IMG/VR virus record: IMGVR_UViG_3300009308_000106
Span: 1-27,901 of that record
Origin: a virus
DNA length: 27,901 nt
Direction: 5' to 3' (one strand)
Positions 8,410-15,851 of this stretch are shown here, piece by piece. Within the stretch, counting starts at the first letter, position 1. The number at the start of each line of letters is the position of its first letter. A program made the translations under genes and the position numbers. The notes beneath the pieces were generated by a model that worked only from the letters and a program-made list of their open reading frames with translations, did not search any database and was not told the origin of the DNA.

Positions 8410-8438
8410 AAAAAGAGACCCCTTATTAAGGAGTCTCT
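8410..8438 (-). terminator. Intrinsic terminator overlapping capsid stop codon
   Basis: On the minus strand AGAGACTCCTTA pairs with TAAGGGGTCTCT (one G-T), followed by TTTT. The TAA of the capsid gene lies in the loop region. Same architecture as at the tail tube gene: a strong stop directly behind a structural gene needed in many copies. Confidence 0.8.
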
Positions 8439-9601
8439 GGTGCCGGTGCCGGGAACGTAACATTTAAGTCATACACAAGTGCCGCTTTATTATCCATCGG
8501 CTTGCCGTTCGCAAAGCGCTTGATCGTGTAAAGCGTTGCATCTTCAATAGCAAGCGTCTGGTCGAATTTCTTCAAGCGATACGGCCCTGCTACCGCTGCC
8601 ATGTATTGACCTTTAACGAAGAACACGGCTTTTCCTGCTGGCACTTCCTCAGACTCTACCATTTGAATGTTGTACGGTAAAGATGTCACCCACTGGCCAT
8701 TTTGTGTTTGAATTGTATTGCGGAAAGTTACTGCGATTGCATCAATCGGATTAACGACCATGACAACTTTGTTCAGCACTTTACGCGATTTACCGGCAGC
8801 ATTTGTAGAAAGTGCACTGACAACTGCATAAAGCTCGCCTGCTACAATCTCACCACGTTCAGAAGGAGTGAAAGTTAAAGTGCCACTTGAAACTTTATCC
8901 GTCACCGCTCCTGTATCCGAATTAACATCTTTTAAAAGTCCCACAGGTTCGCTCTGCGCAGCGCCGCGACCATTTACATAACCAAACTCAAGCCCAGTTG
9001 CTAAAGATTCAACAAGTAACTCACGAACATAACGCTCGACCCACTCTGGCCCAAGTTCCAACATGTCGTTCGGAATAGCAGCAAGAGCAGTCAACTTTAA
9101 TTGCGTCATTGTCTCAGCACGGAATGCTGCATTTGCCTGACCTGTGATCGAACCGAAAAGTTCTTTCCACGCATATGCTTTGGTTGGATCAGAGTAAATG
9201 AACTTTGTTGCTGCACCTAGATCTTGAATGTCTAATGCGTCAAGCAAAGGATGCTCAGAAACTAAGTCTTCGAATACACGTTGCTGAGTCGTCTCAGGTA
9301 AAACAGAATCATCAGTGAATCCACCTTCTTCAACAACTACATTGTAGAATTTTCTTTCTTCGGATGTTAAGACATCCTGACCGCGGGCGAGAAGGATTTG
9401 AGTATCCATAGATTGGTTCGCTACATCTAAAGAAATTTCGTTTTTAAAATGTTCTTTGAGATCTTCAGCGTAAGCGTTCATCGCAACAGCAAAAGCTTCA
9501 TCGATTTGATCTTGTGTAGATTCTTCGTTGTCTCGGATTGTTTTGTATTCTTTTAACTTAGTTTGATAGTTTTCCATTGGGTTTTTCAACTTCATTGTCA
9601 T
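8426..9601 (-). CDS. Major capsid protein, HK97 fold
   Basis: 391 residues. The first about 105 residues are helical and charged (MENYQTKLKEYKTIRDNEES...), like the delta/scaffold domain removed by the prohead protease. Then follow the typical N-arm and E-loop (VVEEGGFTDDSVLPETTQQR, DIQDLGAATKFIYSDPTKAY) and P/A domains (ERYVRELLVESLATGLEFGY, GRGAAQSEPVGLLKD, PYRLKKFDQTLAIEDATLYTI). No separate scaffold gene is present, consistent with a built-in scaffold. It follows the protease gene, and a GGAGG lies 9 bases before the ATG at 9601; a second ATG two codons later is possible. Confidence 0.93.
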   Translation of the reverse strand: MTMKLKNPMENYQTKLKEYKTIRDNEESTQDQIDEAFAVAMNAYAEDLKEHFKNEISLDVANQSMDTQILLARGQDVLTSEERKFYNVVVEEGGFTDDSVLPETTQQRVFEDLVSEHPLLDALDIQDLGAATKFIYSDPTKAYAWKELFGSITGQANAAFRAETMTQLKLTALAAIPNDMLELGPEWVERYVRELLVESLATGLEFGYVNGRGAAQSEPVGLLKDVNSDTGAVTDKVSSGTLTFTPSERGEIVAGELYAVVSALSTNAAGKSRKVLNKVVMVVNPIDAIAVTFRNTIQTQNGQWVTSLPYNIQMVESEEVPAGKAVFFVKGQYMAAVAGPYRLKKFDQTLAIEDATLYTIKRFANGKPMDNKAALVYDLNVTFPAPAPETP

Positions 9602-9637
9602 AATGTGTAGCCTCCATTTGATTTATTTTGGGTAAAA

Positions 9638-10420
9638 CTAAAAGAACCCTTTCCGCTTTGCTCGCTCCGGAGTGGAGTTGTGAGGTACGGGAACTGGCTC
9701 TTGTTGATGGTTATTAGAATTTAAGATTCCTTGCAATTCATTTAAGATGCTCTGTTTTTCGTCGAAGCTTCGTAAAGTGTTCTGGGCTTCATTCGATTCT
9801 CGTGTGGATGAACCTATCGCCTTATCTGCAAAGCCAGCTGCCACCGCACTCGTTGCACTGAACCATGTCTCGGCATCCACCTTGGCGCGAACCTCCTCAC
9901 GACTAAGGTTAGTCTTCGTCATGTAAATATCGATAAGACCTTCTTCTAACTCTTGCAAGACGTCCGCTTCTTTACGCATATCTTGCTTGGTTCCCCAAAC
10001 AATATTGGATGCTTCGTGGATCATAAGCATAGCACCGAGCCCCATAATAAGTTCGTCCGCTGCCATAGCGATGATAGAAGCTGCAGAACAGGCCCATCCG
10101 TCCACTTGTATCGTCACATTACCCGGGTGGCGTTTTAGACGATTGAAAATCGATATCCCTCCGAACGCGTCTCCTCCGGGGCTGTTAAGGTTGATAAAGA
10201 TATCGTTGTTCCCAGCTTGGTTTAACGCGTCATCTAAGTCGTTTTCCGAAAAGGAGTCCGTCCACCAGGAGAAACCAATCACTCCATAAATCGTGATTTC
10301 TGTCGTCTTTTTTTCCTCGTCATGCACGACATTGAATCTTTGTGGAATCTGCTTCAATTGTTCGACATGGTTCTGGTTCTTAAATGAATTGAAGAAGTCT
10401 TCTCTAGTCAGTTGTCTCAT
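9638..10420 (-). CDS. ClpP-like prohead protease (peptidase S14)
   Basis: 260 residues from the ATG at 10420, preferred to an ATG 10 codons upstream because AAGGAGGTGAG lies about 9 bases before it. Visible ClpP features: NLNSPGGDAFGGISIFNRL (oxyanion region, about 78-95), the nucleophile region CSAASIIAMAAD with Ser115, MLMIHEAS with His135, and VDAETWFSATSA with probable Asp182. It should process the capsid N-terminal domain during prohead maturation. It overlaps the portal gene by 17 bases and lies before the capsid gene. Confidence 0.92.
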   Translation of the reverse strand: MRQLTREDFFNSFKNQNHVEQLKQIPQRFNVVHDEEKKTTEITIYGVIGFSWWTDSFSENDLDDALNQAGNNDIFINLNSPGGDAFGGISIFNRLKRHPGNVTIQVDGWACSAASIIAMAADELIMGLGAMLMIHEASNIVWGTKQDMRKEADVLQELEEGLIDIYMTKTNLSREEVRAKVDAETWFSATSAVAAGFADKAIGSSTRESNEAQNTLRSFDEKQSILNELQGILNSNNHQQEPVPVPHNSTPERAKRKGFF

Positions 10421-11552
10421 TCGTATTCTCACCTCCTTCAATTTGTCCACCGTAGTTTTTGGTCATTACATATTCTTCAAGCATTGGGTTTTCCACTGGC
10501 TCATCTCCTAGCATGATTCGAATATCGTTTCCGTTGTACACGCCGCTCGCTCGTAATTTATCAACAGCAGTAGCAAGTTCAAGGGCGTTCATTGTCGACA
10601 ATGCTCGTACTTGAATCCGATCACCATTCATATAGTCTTTTTTTTCTATGAGTTTGGCATTGAGCTCATCTGAAATCTTTTTGATGAGGGTGCCGTTACT
10701 AAACTTCATAAACGCCTTTATGGCCGTATCGAAATCCGATAAGTCTCCGTATAACAGTGAGACAGGTATACCCAGAATGACCGCAACTTCACTTACGAGG
10801 TCTCGTTTTAACTTGGCCAACTCTTCAACAGACTTCCCGTTATTGTCACCCTTTGCAACTTCGGTATAGCTGAACCCCTTTAACTTCGGTATGATCGCGA
10901 CAGTGTTATCACGGAAGGATTTAAAAAGCTTGTTGATAAAGTCTTGAAGCTTCTTTTGAGTATCTTCGTTTAGCGCCATGGTTGTATCGATATCTACTGT
11001 GCCACGTATCTGGTTGTTGCGCATGTTGATTTCAATCATTCGATTAAAAAGTTTGCTGTAATCTTCAAGCATGCCGTTCATGTAGACAGACAATTTTTCG
11101 TTATTGTAGGTGAGATGTATTACCTCATCCATACGAAAAGTTCGGTCGAATGTGAAATCTTTTACGGTCACCTTGCTAAACACATCGGGGTAGACTGCGT
11201 ATTCCGTCCTTTCGAAACTGTCCGCAATCAACAAGTCGTTGTTATTTGTAAGGACAACCAATACCTCGTTGTCATAAATCAATTTGAACGTGAAGTCCTG
11301 CCAAAAGTCTGCTGCGCTTTGATCTGTATTCGGCCGAACGTTCAACAGGTAGTCCCAGTCGTCGTATTGCCTGACCTTGTTTTTTAAGACTCGAAACTCC
11401 GATTGCGCGATGCTTCGTGCGATGAAATTGATACACGTTTCAAGCGCCATTTTTTTTAGATAAGCTCGATGTGTGGGTTCTCCCAATAAGTCAAAGTCCA
11501 TCATACTCGCAATCTCTTTATTCCTTCCCAATACCTCACTTAGCCATCCCAT
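10404..11552 (-). CDS. Phage portal protein, HK97 family
   Basis: 382 residues, MGWLSEVLGRNKEIASMMDF. Family signatures include ETCINFIARSIAQSEFRVL, YDDWDYLLNVRPNTDQSAAD, FWQDFTFKLIYDNEVLVVLT and VAVILGIPVSLLYGDLSDFD. Twelve copies form the ring at one capsid vertex through which DNA enters. It sits between terminase large subunit and protease. The start has both GGAGGT and a closer AGGAGG upstream. The length is slightly short for the family (380-420) but complete. Confidence 0.95.
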   Translation of the reverse strand: MGWLSEVLGRNKEIASMMDFDLLGEPTHRAYLKKMALETCINFIARSIAQSEFRVLKNKVRQYDDWDYLLNVRPNTDQSAADFWQDFTFKLIYDNEVLVVLTNNNDLLIADSFERTEYAVYPDVFSKVTVKDFTFDRTFRMDEVIHLTYNNEKLSVYMNGMLEDYSKLFNRMIEINMRNNQIRGTVDIDTTMALNEDTQKKLQDFINKLFKSFRDNTVAIIPKLKGFSYTEVAKGDNNGKSVEELAKLKRDLVSEVAVILGIPVSLLYGDLSDFDTAIKAFMKFSNGTLIKKISDELNAKLIEKKDYMNGDRIQVRALSTMNALELATAVDKLRASGVYNGNDIRIMLGDEPVENPMLEEYVMTKNYGGQIEGGENTNETTD

Positions 11553-11574
11553 TTCCTCCTCTCACCTCCTTCAA

Positions 11575-13254
11575 TTAGAAATCTAAACCGCTGAGTATAT
11601 CGAGCGCTTCTGCAGAGTCATATACTTCAATTTCGTCGATTCTGTACAATCCGCGCACAAACGCATCAAATCCATCCGTCTTTCTTCGGATGGGCTCTTT
11701 CTTTTGATATTCTTTGTTACCGTCTTTTTTGATCACGACAAGCACATTGTTTGTGTACCACCTCATGAGTGGGTTATCCCCAAAAATAATCTTCTTGTTC
11801 GCAAATGCCATCTCAATTCTTGGAGCCAACAAACTGTCGATTGCTTTTGGATTTCGTATAGATTCGATTTCAAAGCCCGCTTCTTCAAGTGGTTTTCTCA
11901 TCGCCTCTAAACGGAAATTATCGGCTACTATCTTTTTGATCTCATAATAGTTACGCATCTCTAGGAACCAGTCCAGAATGTATTGCGGGTTGAGTGTTGG
12001 TTCGTCGACCACTGTCAATAGCCCCATCTCTTCCCATTCCTTGATAGGAGCAAATCGTTGCTTCGTGTTCTCGTCGACTTCCCTTGAATATCCATAGTAG
12101 ATGTCGACAAACTCTTTTCTAACGAAAGAATGCGATTTGTGAACGTATTCATCATCAACTTTGAATGTAAGTCCTACAGCTGCAAAGTCACGTATACTTG
12201 CAAAATCCAATGAACCGATACATTCACGGTTTTGAATATCTGGGAATGGTCGATTTGTTGCTACGATTTCTTCCCACTTAGCAACCGAACGTGCAAGATC
12301 CACAACTGGACAGTTCATACGCTTAGTCATGAACTCTTCGCGGTTAGAAGGGTCTTCTTGTAAATCTTCATACTCTTCGTAGATGGTATCGAAAAGACCT
12401 TGAGCGTATTCGCTGCGCGGATGACTTAACATAGGATTTGCCTTTTCCCACAGGTCTGGTTTATCCACTTCACTTTCGTCATCCAGTTTGCAAATGAAAG
12501 GGAAAACAGCGTTCGAACGCGCTTCGCCTTGAAGAACCGCTAAAGCTTTTTCTTTCATCTTGTCCAGGAACCCATCACGAATGTATCCATCTGTACCGAT
12601 GTAAAATTCACGAGGATTGGGTTTCTTACCAAGACCAGAAATATGCACACGAACATCTTTGTTCGTTTCGAAATAGTGTATCTCATCAAACACTACAGCT
12701 CCGTCTCTTAATCCATCTTTCGTGTTACCGTTGGATGTACGAAACTTGAAGATGCTATTGGTGATTTTCCCAAGCACTTGGGTAGCGGTCGCCTTAAAAG
12801 CTTTCTGTAATGTGGCATGTTGTTTGACCACATTTCCAGCTTCTTCAACTGACGTCTTGGCCTGCTCTTCACTATTGGCCACAACTGATATGTTATATTC
12901 CCTTATACCGTGTAGCTCGCTGATCAAGAACGTGCAGATGACAGTAATCAAACCGTTCTTCCCGCCACCTCGACCGAGCATCCATAAAAACTTACGATAG
13001 AATACTCGATTGTTGGACTTGAAAAATAAAAAGACGAATGCAATCAAGAATCGTTGGAATGGCCCGAGAGGAAAGAACCACTTCTCTCCAAACCTGATAC
13101 AATCCTCTATCATTTCGTCATTGAAATATAAATCATCACGGCTCAATATATCACGCTTTAAATACTCGACCAGCAACTTTCGTTCTTCGTTGAACAACAC
13201 TTTGCCTTGCTCGTACAATTCGATGTATTCATCGACGTACTTTTGACTGATCAT
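11575..13254 (-). CDS. terL: Terminase large subunit
   Basis: 559 residues. Walker A GRGGGKNG at residues 94-101, Walker B VVFDEIHYFE with D190/E191, and a C-terminal nuclease beginning near residue 350 with SLDFASIRDFAAVGL (first metal-binding Asp). This is the ATPase motor that packages DNA and cuts the concatemer. It matches the Terminase_1 type usually paired with P27 small subunits. Its ATG overlaps the terS stop (ATGA) and has only a weak AAAAGTGA upstream, so translation is probably coupled to terS. Confidence 0.96.
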   Translation of the reverse strand: MISQKYVDEYIELYEQGKVLFNEERKLLVEYLKRDILSRDDLYFNDEMIEDCIRFGEKWFFPLGPFQRFLIAFVFLFFKSNNRVFYRKFLWMLGRGGGKNGLITVICTFLISELHGIREYNISVVANSEEQAKTSVEEAGNVVKQHATLQKAFKATATQVLGKITNSIFKFRTSNGNTKDGLRDGAVVFDEIHYFETNKDVRVHISGLGKKPNPREFYIGTDGYIRDGFLDKMKEKALAVLQGEARSNAVFPFICKLDDESEVDKPDLWEKANPMLSHPRSEYAQGLFDTIYEEYEDLQEDPSNREEFMTKRMNCPVVDLARSVAKWEEIVATNRPFPDIQNRECIGSLDFASIRDFAAVGLTFKVDDEYVHKSHSFVRKEFVDIYYGYSREVDENTKQRFAPIKEWEEMGLLTVVDEPTLNPQYILDWFLEMRNYYEIKKIVADNFRLEAMRKPLEEAGFEIESIRNPKAIDSLLAPRIEMAFANKKIIFGDNPLMRWYTNNVLVVIKKDGNKEYQKKEPIRRKTDGFDAFVRGLYRIDEIEVYDSAEALDILSGLDF

Positions 13255-13580
13255 GTGAGGTCACTTTTCGAGTAATTTGAGGGCGGTTCCCTTTCGGGTG
13301 CTGGGACATTTAAATTGAGCGCGTCTAAAATCTTAATCATTCGATCATTGGTCTTGTGTAAATCACCGATAGATGGATTCGATTTTGGCCCATGCATACC
13401 AGCGACTTTAATGCCGTTCTCTTGAATATCCTCAATCAAATCGCTCTTCAAATCCCAAAGTGCCATGTAGTCTTGCACAAGATCCGTCAAATAATTTCCT
13501 TTGATTTTGTTATCCTTCATCTGCTTCATCAGGTCTTTTTCGACCCGTTTCCGTAAGCTTGCTCTGCTAATGGTCGCCAT
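13251..13580 (-). CDS. terS: Terminase small subunit, P27 family
   Basis: 109 residues from the ATG at 13580 (MATISRASLRKRVEKDLMKQ); upstream codons of the longer frame carry the GGAAGGTGGTGG binding site. The pattern of a helical N-terminus, LTDLVQDYMALWDLKSDLIED, then NGIKV..GPKSNPSIGDLHKTNDRMIKILDALNL and a Pro/Ser tail is that of P27-type small terminases, which recognise the packaging site. It sits after HNH and before TerL, the standard order for cos phages with an HNH nuclease. Confidence 0.88.
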   Translation of the reverse strand: MATISRASLRKRVEKDLMKQMKDNKIKGNYLTDLVQDYMALWDLKSDLIEDIQENGIKVAGMHGPKSNPSIGDLHKTNDRMIKILDALNLNVPAPEREPPSNYSKSDLT

Positions 13581-13613
13581 CGAACCACCACCTTCCAATT
13601 TACACAAATTCCC

Positions 13614-13731
13614 AATTAACTATATCCGTGTGCGAGGCGCAAAAACTCGACAGTACACTCCCCCTACCGTTACCAGACCCCCCAATTTTTTTGCAAAATA
13701 TTTTGGTGGGGGGTGCTATAGCGGTTCAAAA
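13614..13731 (-). other. Candidate cos/packaging site between HNH and terS genes
   Basis: About 150 bases without a gene and with odd composition. C6 at 13678-13683 and G6 at 13708-13713 form an inverted repeat; a perfect 12-base palindrome CAAAATATTTTG lies at 13694-13705; another C5 tract is at 13660-13664. In phages with an HNH nuclease next to a P27 terminase, the cohesive-end site lies just here. The exact cut positions cannot be read from sequence alone. Confidence 0.5.
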
Positions 13732-14091
13732 TTACCATTTTTCATCATCCCATTTATTTTCTTGCTTCCCTTCAAAGCGATTGTGCCGAACGTTGTGGTG
13801 ATAGGTGCATAAAGTACGTAAGTTGTTTAAATCGATGGCTTGTTCATACGTGCAGTCTTCTAGCTCGATGATATGGTCAACTTCTAGCTTGTTGTCCTTA
13901 ACTTTTCTATTTGCCGCTTCGTCTTCAAACTTCTTTGTGTGCTTCGTCATAACTAAACCCTCAGCTTTGCACCATACGCATTCGTTGTTATCCATCTTTA
14001 CACGCTGATTACGAATGCCGTCCTTACCTCTCCATACATTAGACTTATAGAAACGAAATCTATCCGCCTTAAGCTTGAAGTTATACTGCAT
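13732..14091 (-). CDS. HNH endonuclease
   Basis: 119 residues from the ATG at 14091 (MQYNFKLKADRFRFYKSNVW) with AGGTGG upstream. A CVWC pair (C38, C41), LEVDHIIELEDC (D72, H73), and DLNNLRTLCTYHHNVRH (N89/N90, C95, H98/H99) make a complete HNH nuclease with zinc ligands. Phage HNH proteins beside the terminase genes (HK97 gp74-like) stimulate cos cleavage by terminase. That role here is inferred from position. Confidence 0.9.
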   Translation of the reverse strand: MQYNFKLKADRFRFYKSNVWRGKDGIRNQRVKMDNNECVWCKAEGLVMTKHTKKFEDEAANRKVKDNKLEVDHIIELEDCTYEQAIDLNNLRTLCTYHHNVRHNRFEGKQENKWDDEKW

Positions 14092-14109
14092 GTTAGTAGA
14101 CACCACCTA

Positions 14110-14184
14110 TCAGTCGATAACGTTGACCAAACGAGATGCAGGATCACACTCCATCACGCTTTGACATTTCGTTACTGTATCCAT
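14110..14184 (-). CDS. 24-residue microprotein, unknown
   Basis: Short frame MDTVTKCQSVMECDPASRLV ending at 14110, with AGGTGGTT before the ATG. It fills the gap between a zinc-ribbon gene and the HNH gene with tight spacing, which argues for translation. It contains two cysteines and no family I know. Confidence 0.45.
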   Translation of the reverse strand: MDTVTKCQSVMECDPASRLVNVID

Positions 14185-14194
14185 GTCAACCACC

Positions 14195-14326
14195 TCATTT
14201 AGATTTAACTTCACGTGATGTTGTCGGTCCTTTACAATCCGGACACTTTAAACCGTCTAATGCTTTGTGAGAAGTAACCTTCCACCCACATAAGAAACAT
14301 CTGAACTCTCTTAGCTTTTGCTTCAT
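14195..14326 (-). CDS. Small zinc-ribbon protein (43 aa)
   Basis: Frame starting MKQKLREFRCFLCGWKVTSH with AGGTGG upstream. CFLC at 10-13 and CPDC at 28-31 make a four-cysteine zinc ribbon similar in layout to Com-like phage proteins. It belongs to a run of tiny genes upstream of HNH; spacing to the neighbours is 10-20 bases. Function unknown; nucleic-acid binding is a reasonable inference. Confidence 0.65.
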   Translation of the reverse strand: MKQKLREFRCFLCGWKVTSHKALDGLKCPDCKGPTTSREVKSK

Positions 14327-14346
14327 GATTACCACCTCATTACTTA

Positions 14347-14592
14347 TTAATAAAATGTATAACCCACAATCTCCACTTCAGGATTGTTCTTTAACTTGAA
14401 GTCCTCATCATATGCTTCTTTGATGTATTCAACCTTACTAGGAATATTCATTGTGTTGGTGATCACTTCGATAGAATTCAACGGCGGAACCTTTACGAGT
14501 GTAACTAAAACATCACGACCTTTTATCGGCTTTCCGTTACCTGGACTAAACATATCTTTCATGAACTGTTCCTTTAATCTCAATCTACTCAC
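14347..14592 (-). CDS. Hypothetical protein (81 aa)
   Basis: MSRLRLKEQFMKDMFSPGNG, then a core with strands (GRDVLVTLVKVPPLNSIEVI, NPEVEIVGYTFY). AAGGAG lies 7 bases before the ATG. First protein gene of the late cluster after the tRNA. No recognised family. Confidence 0.7.
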   Translation of the reverse strand: MSRLRLKEQFMKDMFSPGNGKPIKGRDVLVTLVKVPPLNSIEVITNTMNIPSKVEYIKEAYDEDFKLKNNPEVEIVGYTFY

Positions 14593-14612
14593 TCCTTATC
14601 AATTTAAAATGA

Positions 14613-14686
14613 TGCCCCGTGAAGGACTCGAACCCTCAACCTTTGCGGTAGAAACGCCTTGCTCTATCCAGTTGAGCTAACGAGGC
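14613..14686 (-). tRNA. tRNA-Arg(UCU)-like gene with weakened anticodon stem
   Basis: 74 bases on the minus strand fold as a cloverleaf. The acceptor GCCTCGT/ACGGGGC has 7 pairs with one G-T; the D stem GCTC/GAGC has 4; the T stem GAGGG/CCTTC is complete around TTCGAGT; the variable loop has 5 bases. The anticodon loop TTTCTAC gives UCU with U33 and A37. Only three pairs (GCG/CGC) form in the anticodon stem; the outer two positions are A-A and G-A. No CCA is encoded. The 5' end touches the T run of the upstream terminator. Phage tRNAs are common; this one may be functional or decaying. Confidence 0.8.
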
Positions 14687-14715
14687 AAAAGAAAAAGACA
14701 GCCGCTTTGGCTGCC
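14687..14715 (-). terminator. Strong intrinsic terminator directly before the tRNA
   Basis: On the minus strand GGCAGCC AAAGC GGCTGTC forms a 7-pair GC-rich stem (one G-T) followed by TTTTTCTTTT. It closes the early operon or the candidate RNA described at 14687-14909. Because the tRNA begins at the next base, tRNA and late genes downstream need read-through or an internal promoter. Confidence 0.85.
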
Positions 14716-14909
14716 TTAGATGTTAGTGTATACCGCTCCTTGGATTGGCAGTGACACCAGACGGATAAGCTTTATCCGCCTTCAGAGGTTTGTTATTCAT
14801 TCGTATGTGATTGTAGTCAATTAGCGGTTGAGGAATACACTACTATTGCGTCAGTCGCTAATCTATTGATTTATGTATGTAGGCTCCGCTTCTACGAAAC
14901 CCCCACATG
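14687..14909 (-). ncRNA. Candidate structured noncoding RNA or late-operon leader
   Basis: No reading frame with a ribosome binding site is seen in this stretch, but pairings are dense (minus-strand sense). ATGTGGG/CCTACAT (14902-14908 with 14877-14883) gives a 5' hairpin. ATTAGCG/CGCTAAT (14856-14862 with 14820-14826) interleaves with GTAGT/ACTAC (14839-14843 with 14813-14817), a possible pseudoknot. AGTGTAT plus ACCGCT (14835-14841, 14823-14828) pairs with AGCGGTATACACT (14725-14737), enclosing a domain with the hairpin CGGATAA/TTATCCG at 14762-14778. A terminator ends it. I do not recognise a known RNA class. ROOL and GOLLD phage RNAs also sit near tRNAs but are much longer. Confidence 0.5.
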
Positions 14910-14915
14910 CCAATT

Positions 14916-14943
14916 ATCTTATAAAGATAGCTACGCCTGCAAA
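14916..14943 (-). promoter_or_regulatory. Possible sigma-A-like promoter for the structured RNA
   Basis: Minus-strand TTTGCA (4 of 6) and TAAGAT (4 of 6) separated by 16 bases, just behind the stop of the ArpU-like gene. The -10 overlaps the dyad TATCTT-TAT-AAGATA at 14915-14929, a possible activator or repressor site. Start of transcription would be near 14909. Weak match, supported by position. Confidence 0.35.
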
Positions 14944-14949
14944 AAATGG

Positions 14950-15402
14950 TTAAAGTGCGACATTGTGCCCTTTTTGTCCATTGTGTCCTTTCTGCCCCTT
15001 TTGGAAAGTGTCGATGATGTTATCGCGTATTCGCTGCACAGTCTTCCGATTCATGTTAAGATGCTTCGCTATTGCGTTTATACTCATGCCATCTAACATG
15101 CAGTCCAGTATAACCCGGTGCTGTTCATTTTCAACTAAGTGATAGCTGCCTCTAATAAAACCGATATATGCTTCATACTTACGTTTGCGATCATTCTTCA
15201 CTTCACGCCTCATCACTTCCGCTTCAATACGCTTTGATACTCCGTTTGGTGAACGCGGCTCATCAGAGTAACTGGCAACTCCTACAGTCTCCACTGACTG
15301 CATCTGTAAGTTCAATCGATTCACCTCTTTAACCATCCAGTGGTAATCAATTAATATATTTAAAATGTCATTGTATGTGTAGTGTCGCCCCACTCCATTC
15401 AC
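14950..15402 (-). CDS. ArpU / sigma-region-4-like phage late transcription regulator
   Basis: 150 residues. After a helical N-terminus and a basic middle (KRIEAEVMRREVKNDRKRKY) lies the segment EAYIGFIRGSYHLVENEQHR and a C-terminal helix-turn-helix (LDGMSINAIAKHLNMNRKTV, then QRIRDNIIDTF) like sigma region 4. Proteins of this type (ArpU/RinA-like autolysin regulators) sit last in the early operon and activate the late promoter just ahead of the terminase genes; here the structured region and late genes follow. The tail carries a duplicated GQKGHN. AGGGG lies close before the ATG. Confidence 0.7.
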   Translation of the reverse strand: MNGVGRHYTYNDILNILIDYHWMVKEVNRLNLQMQSVETVGVASYSDEPRSPNGVSKRIEAEVMRREVKNDRKRKYEAYIGFIRGSYHLVENEQHRVILDCMLDGMSINAIAKHLNMNRKTVQRIRDNIIDTFQKGQKGHNGQKGHNVAL

Positions 15403-15451
15403 CCCTCAATTGAATTTATGAAACTAAATACTGCTGCAAAAGTTCTGTGCT

Positions 15452-15832
15452 CTAAATAATTTTCCTAACTGGATGTAGAGGCATTCGATTAATCACTTGA
15501 TGATTCAGTTTCTTGACTGATCCATGTGGATGTTGTAATTTCACGCAAGAAAGTGAAGCAAATTGTTGACGTGTCCCTTTATTACTATCTTCTTTTCGTT
15601 TAATCTCGACTATCTCTTCATACATGACACTGAATGCGTCTCTAAATATTTGTGCGACATCCTTCAGTGATTCTCCTATTGCTGCTCCTATTTTCACCCA
15701 TGCTTTTGCAGCTTGAACAAATGGATCGTTGTAATGCTCTTGTTTCACATCTTGAGGTAGTGGAACAATCTGTTCAGGAACTATATGCTCGGGAAAAGGC
15801 AGTTTTTTTAAATCTGGTAAGTAGCTACTCAA
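15452..15832 (-). CDS. Hypothetical phage protein (126 aa)
   Basis: TTG start at 15832 with AAGGAG 9 bases upstream. The N-terminus is Pro-rich (LPFPEHIVPEQIVPLPQD), followed by an amphipathic helix (FVQAAKAWVKIGAAIGESLK, then DVAQIFRDAFSVMYEEIVEI) and a basic tail. No transmembrane segment is certain and no family is recognised. Lies between SSB and the late regulator. Confidence 0.7.
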   Translation of the reverse strand: MSSYLPDLKKLPFPEHIVPEQIVPLPQDVKQEHYNDPFVQAAKAWVKIGAAIGESLKDVAQIFRDAFSVMYEEIVEIKRKEDSNKGTRQQFASLSCVKLQHPHGSVKKLNHQVINRMPLHPVRKII

Positions 15833-15851
15833 TTAACAGCACTCCTTAAAA

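Noticed and set aside
14711-14751. Antiterminator pairing CTGCC/GGCAG that could compete with the terminator stem
   Set aside because: Only five pairs and no extension; too weak to claim, though worth including in folding of the RNA block.
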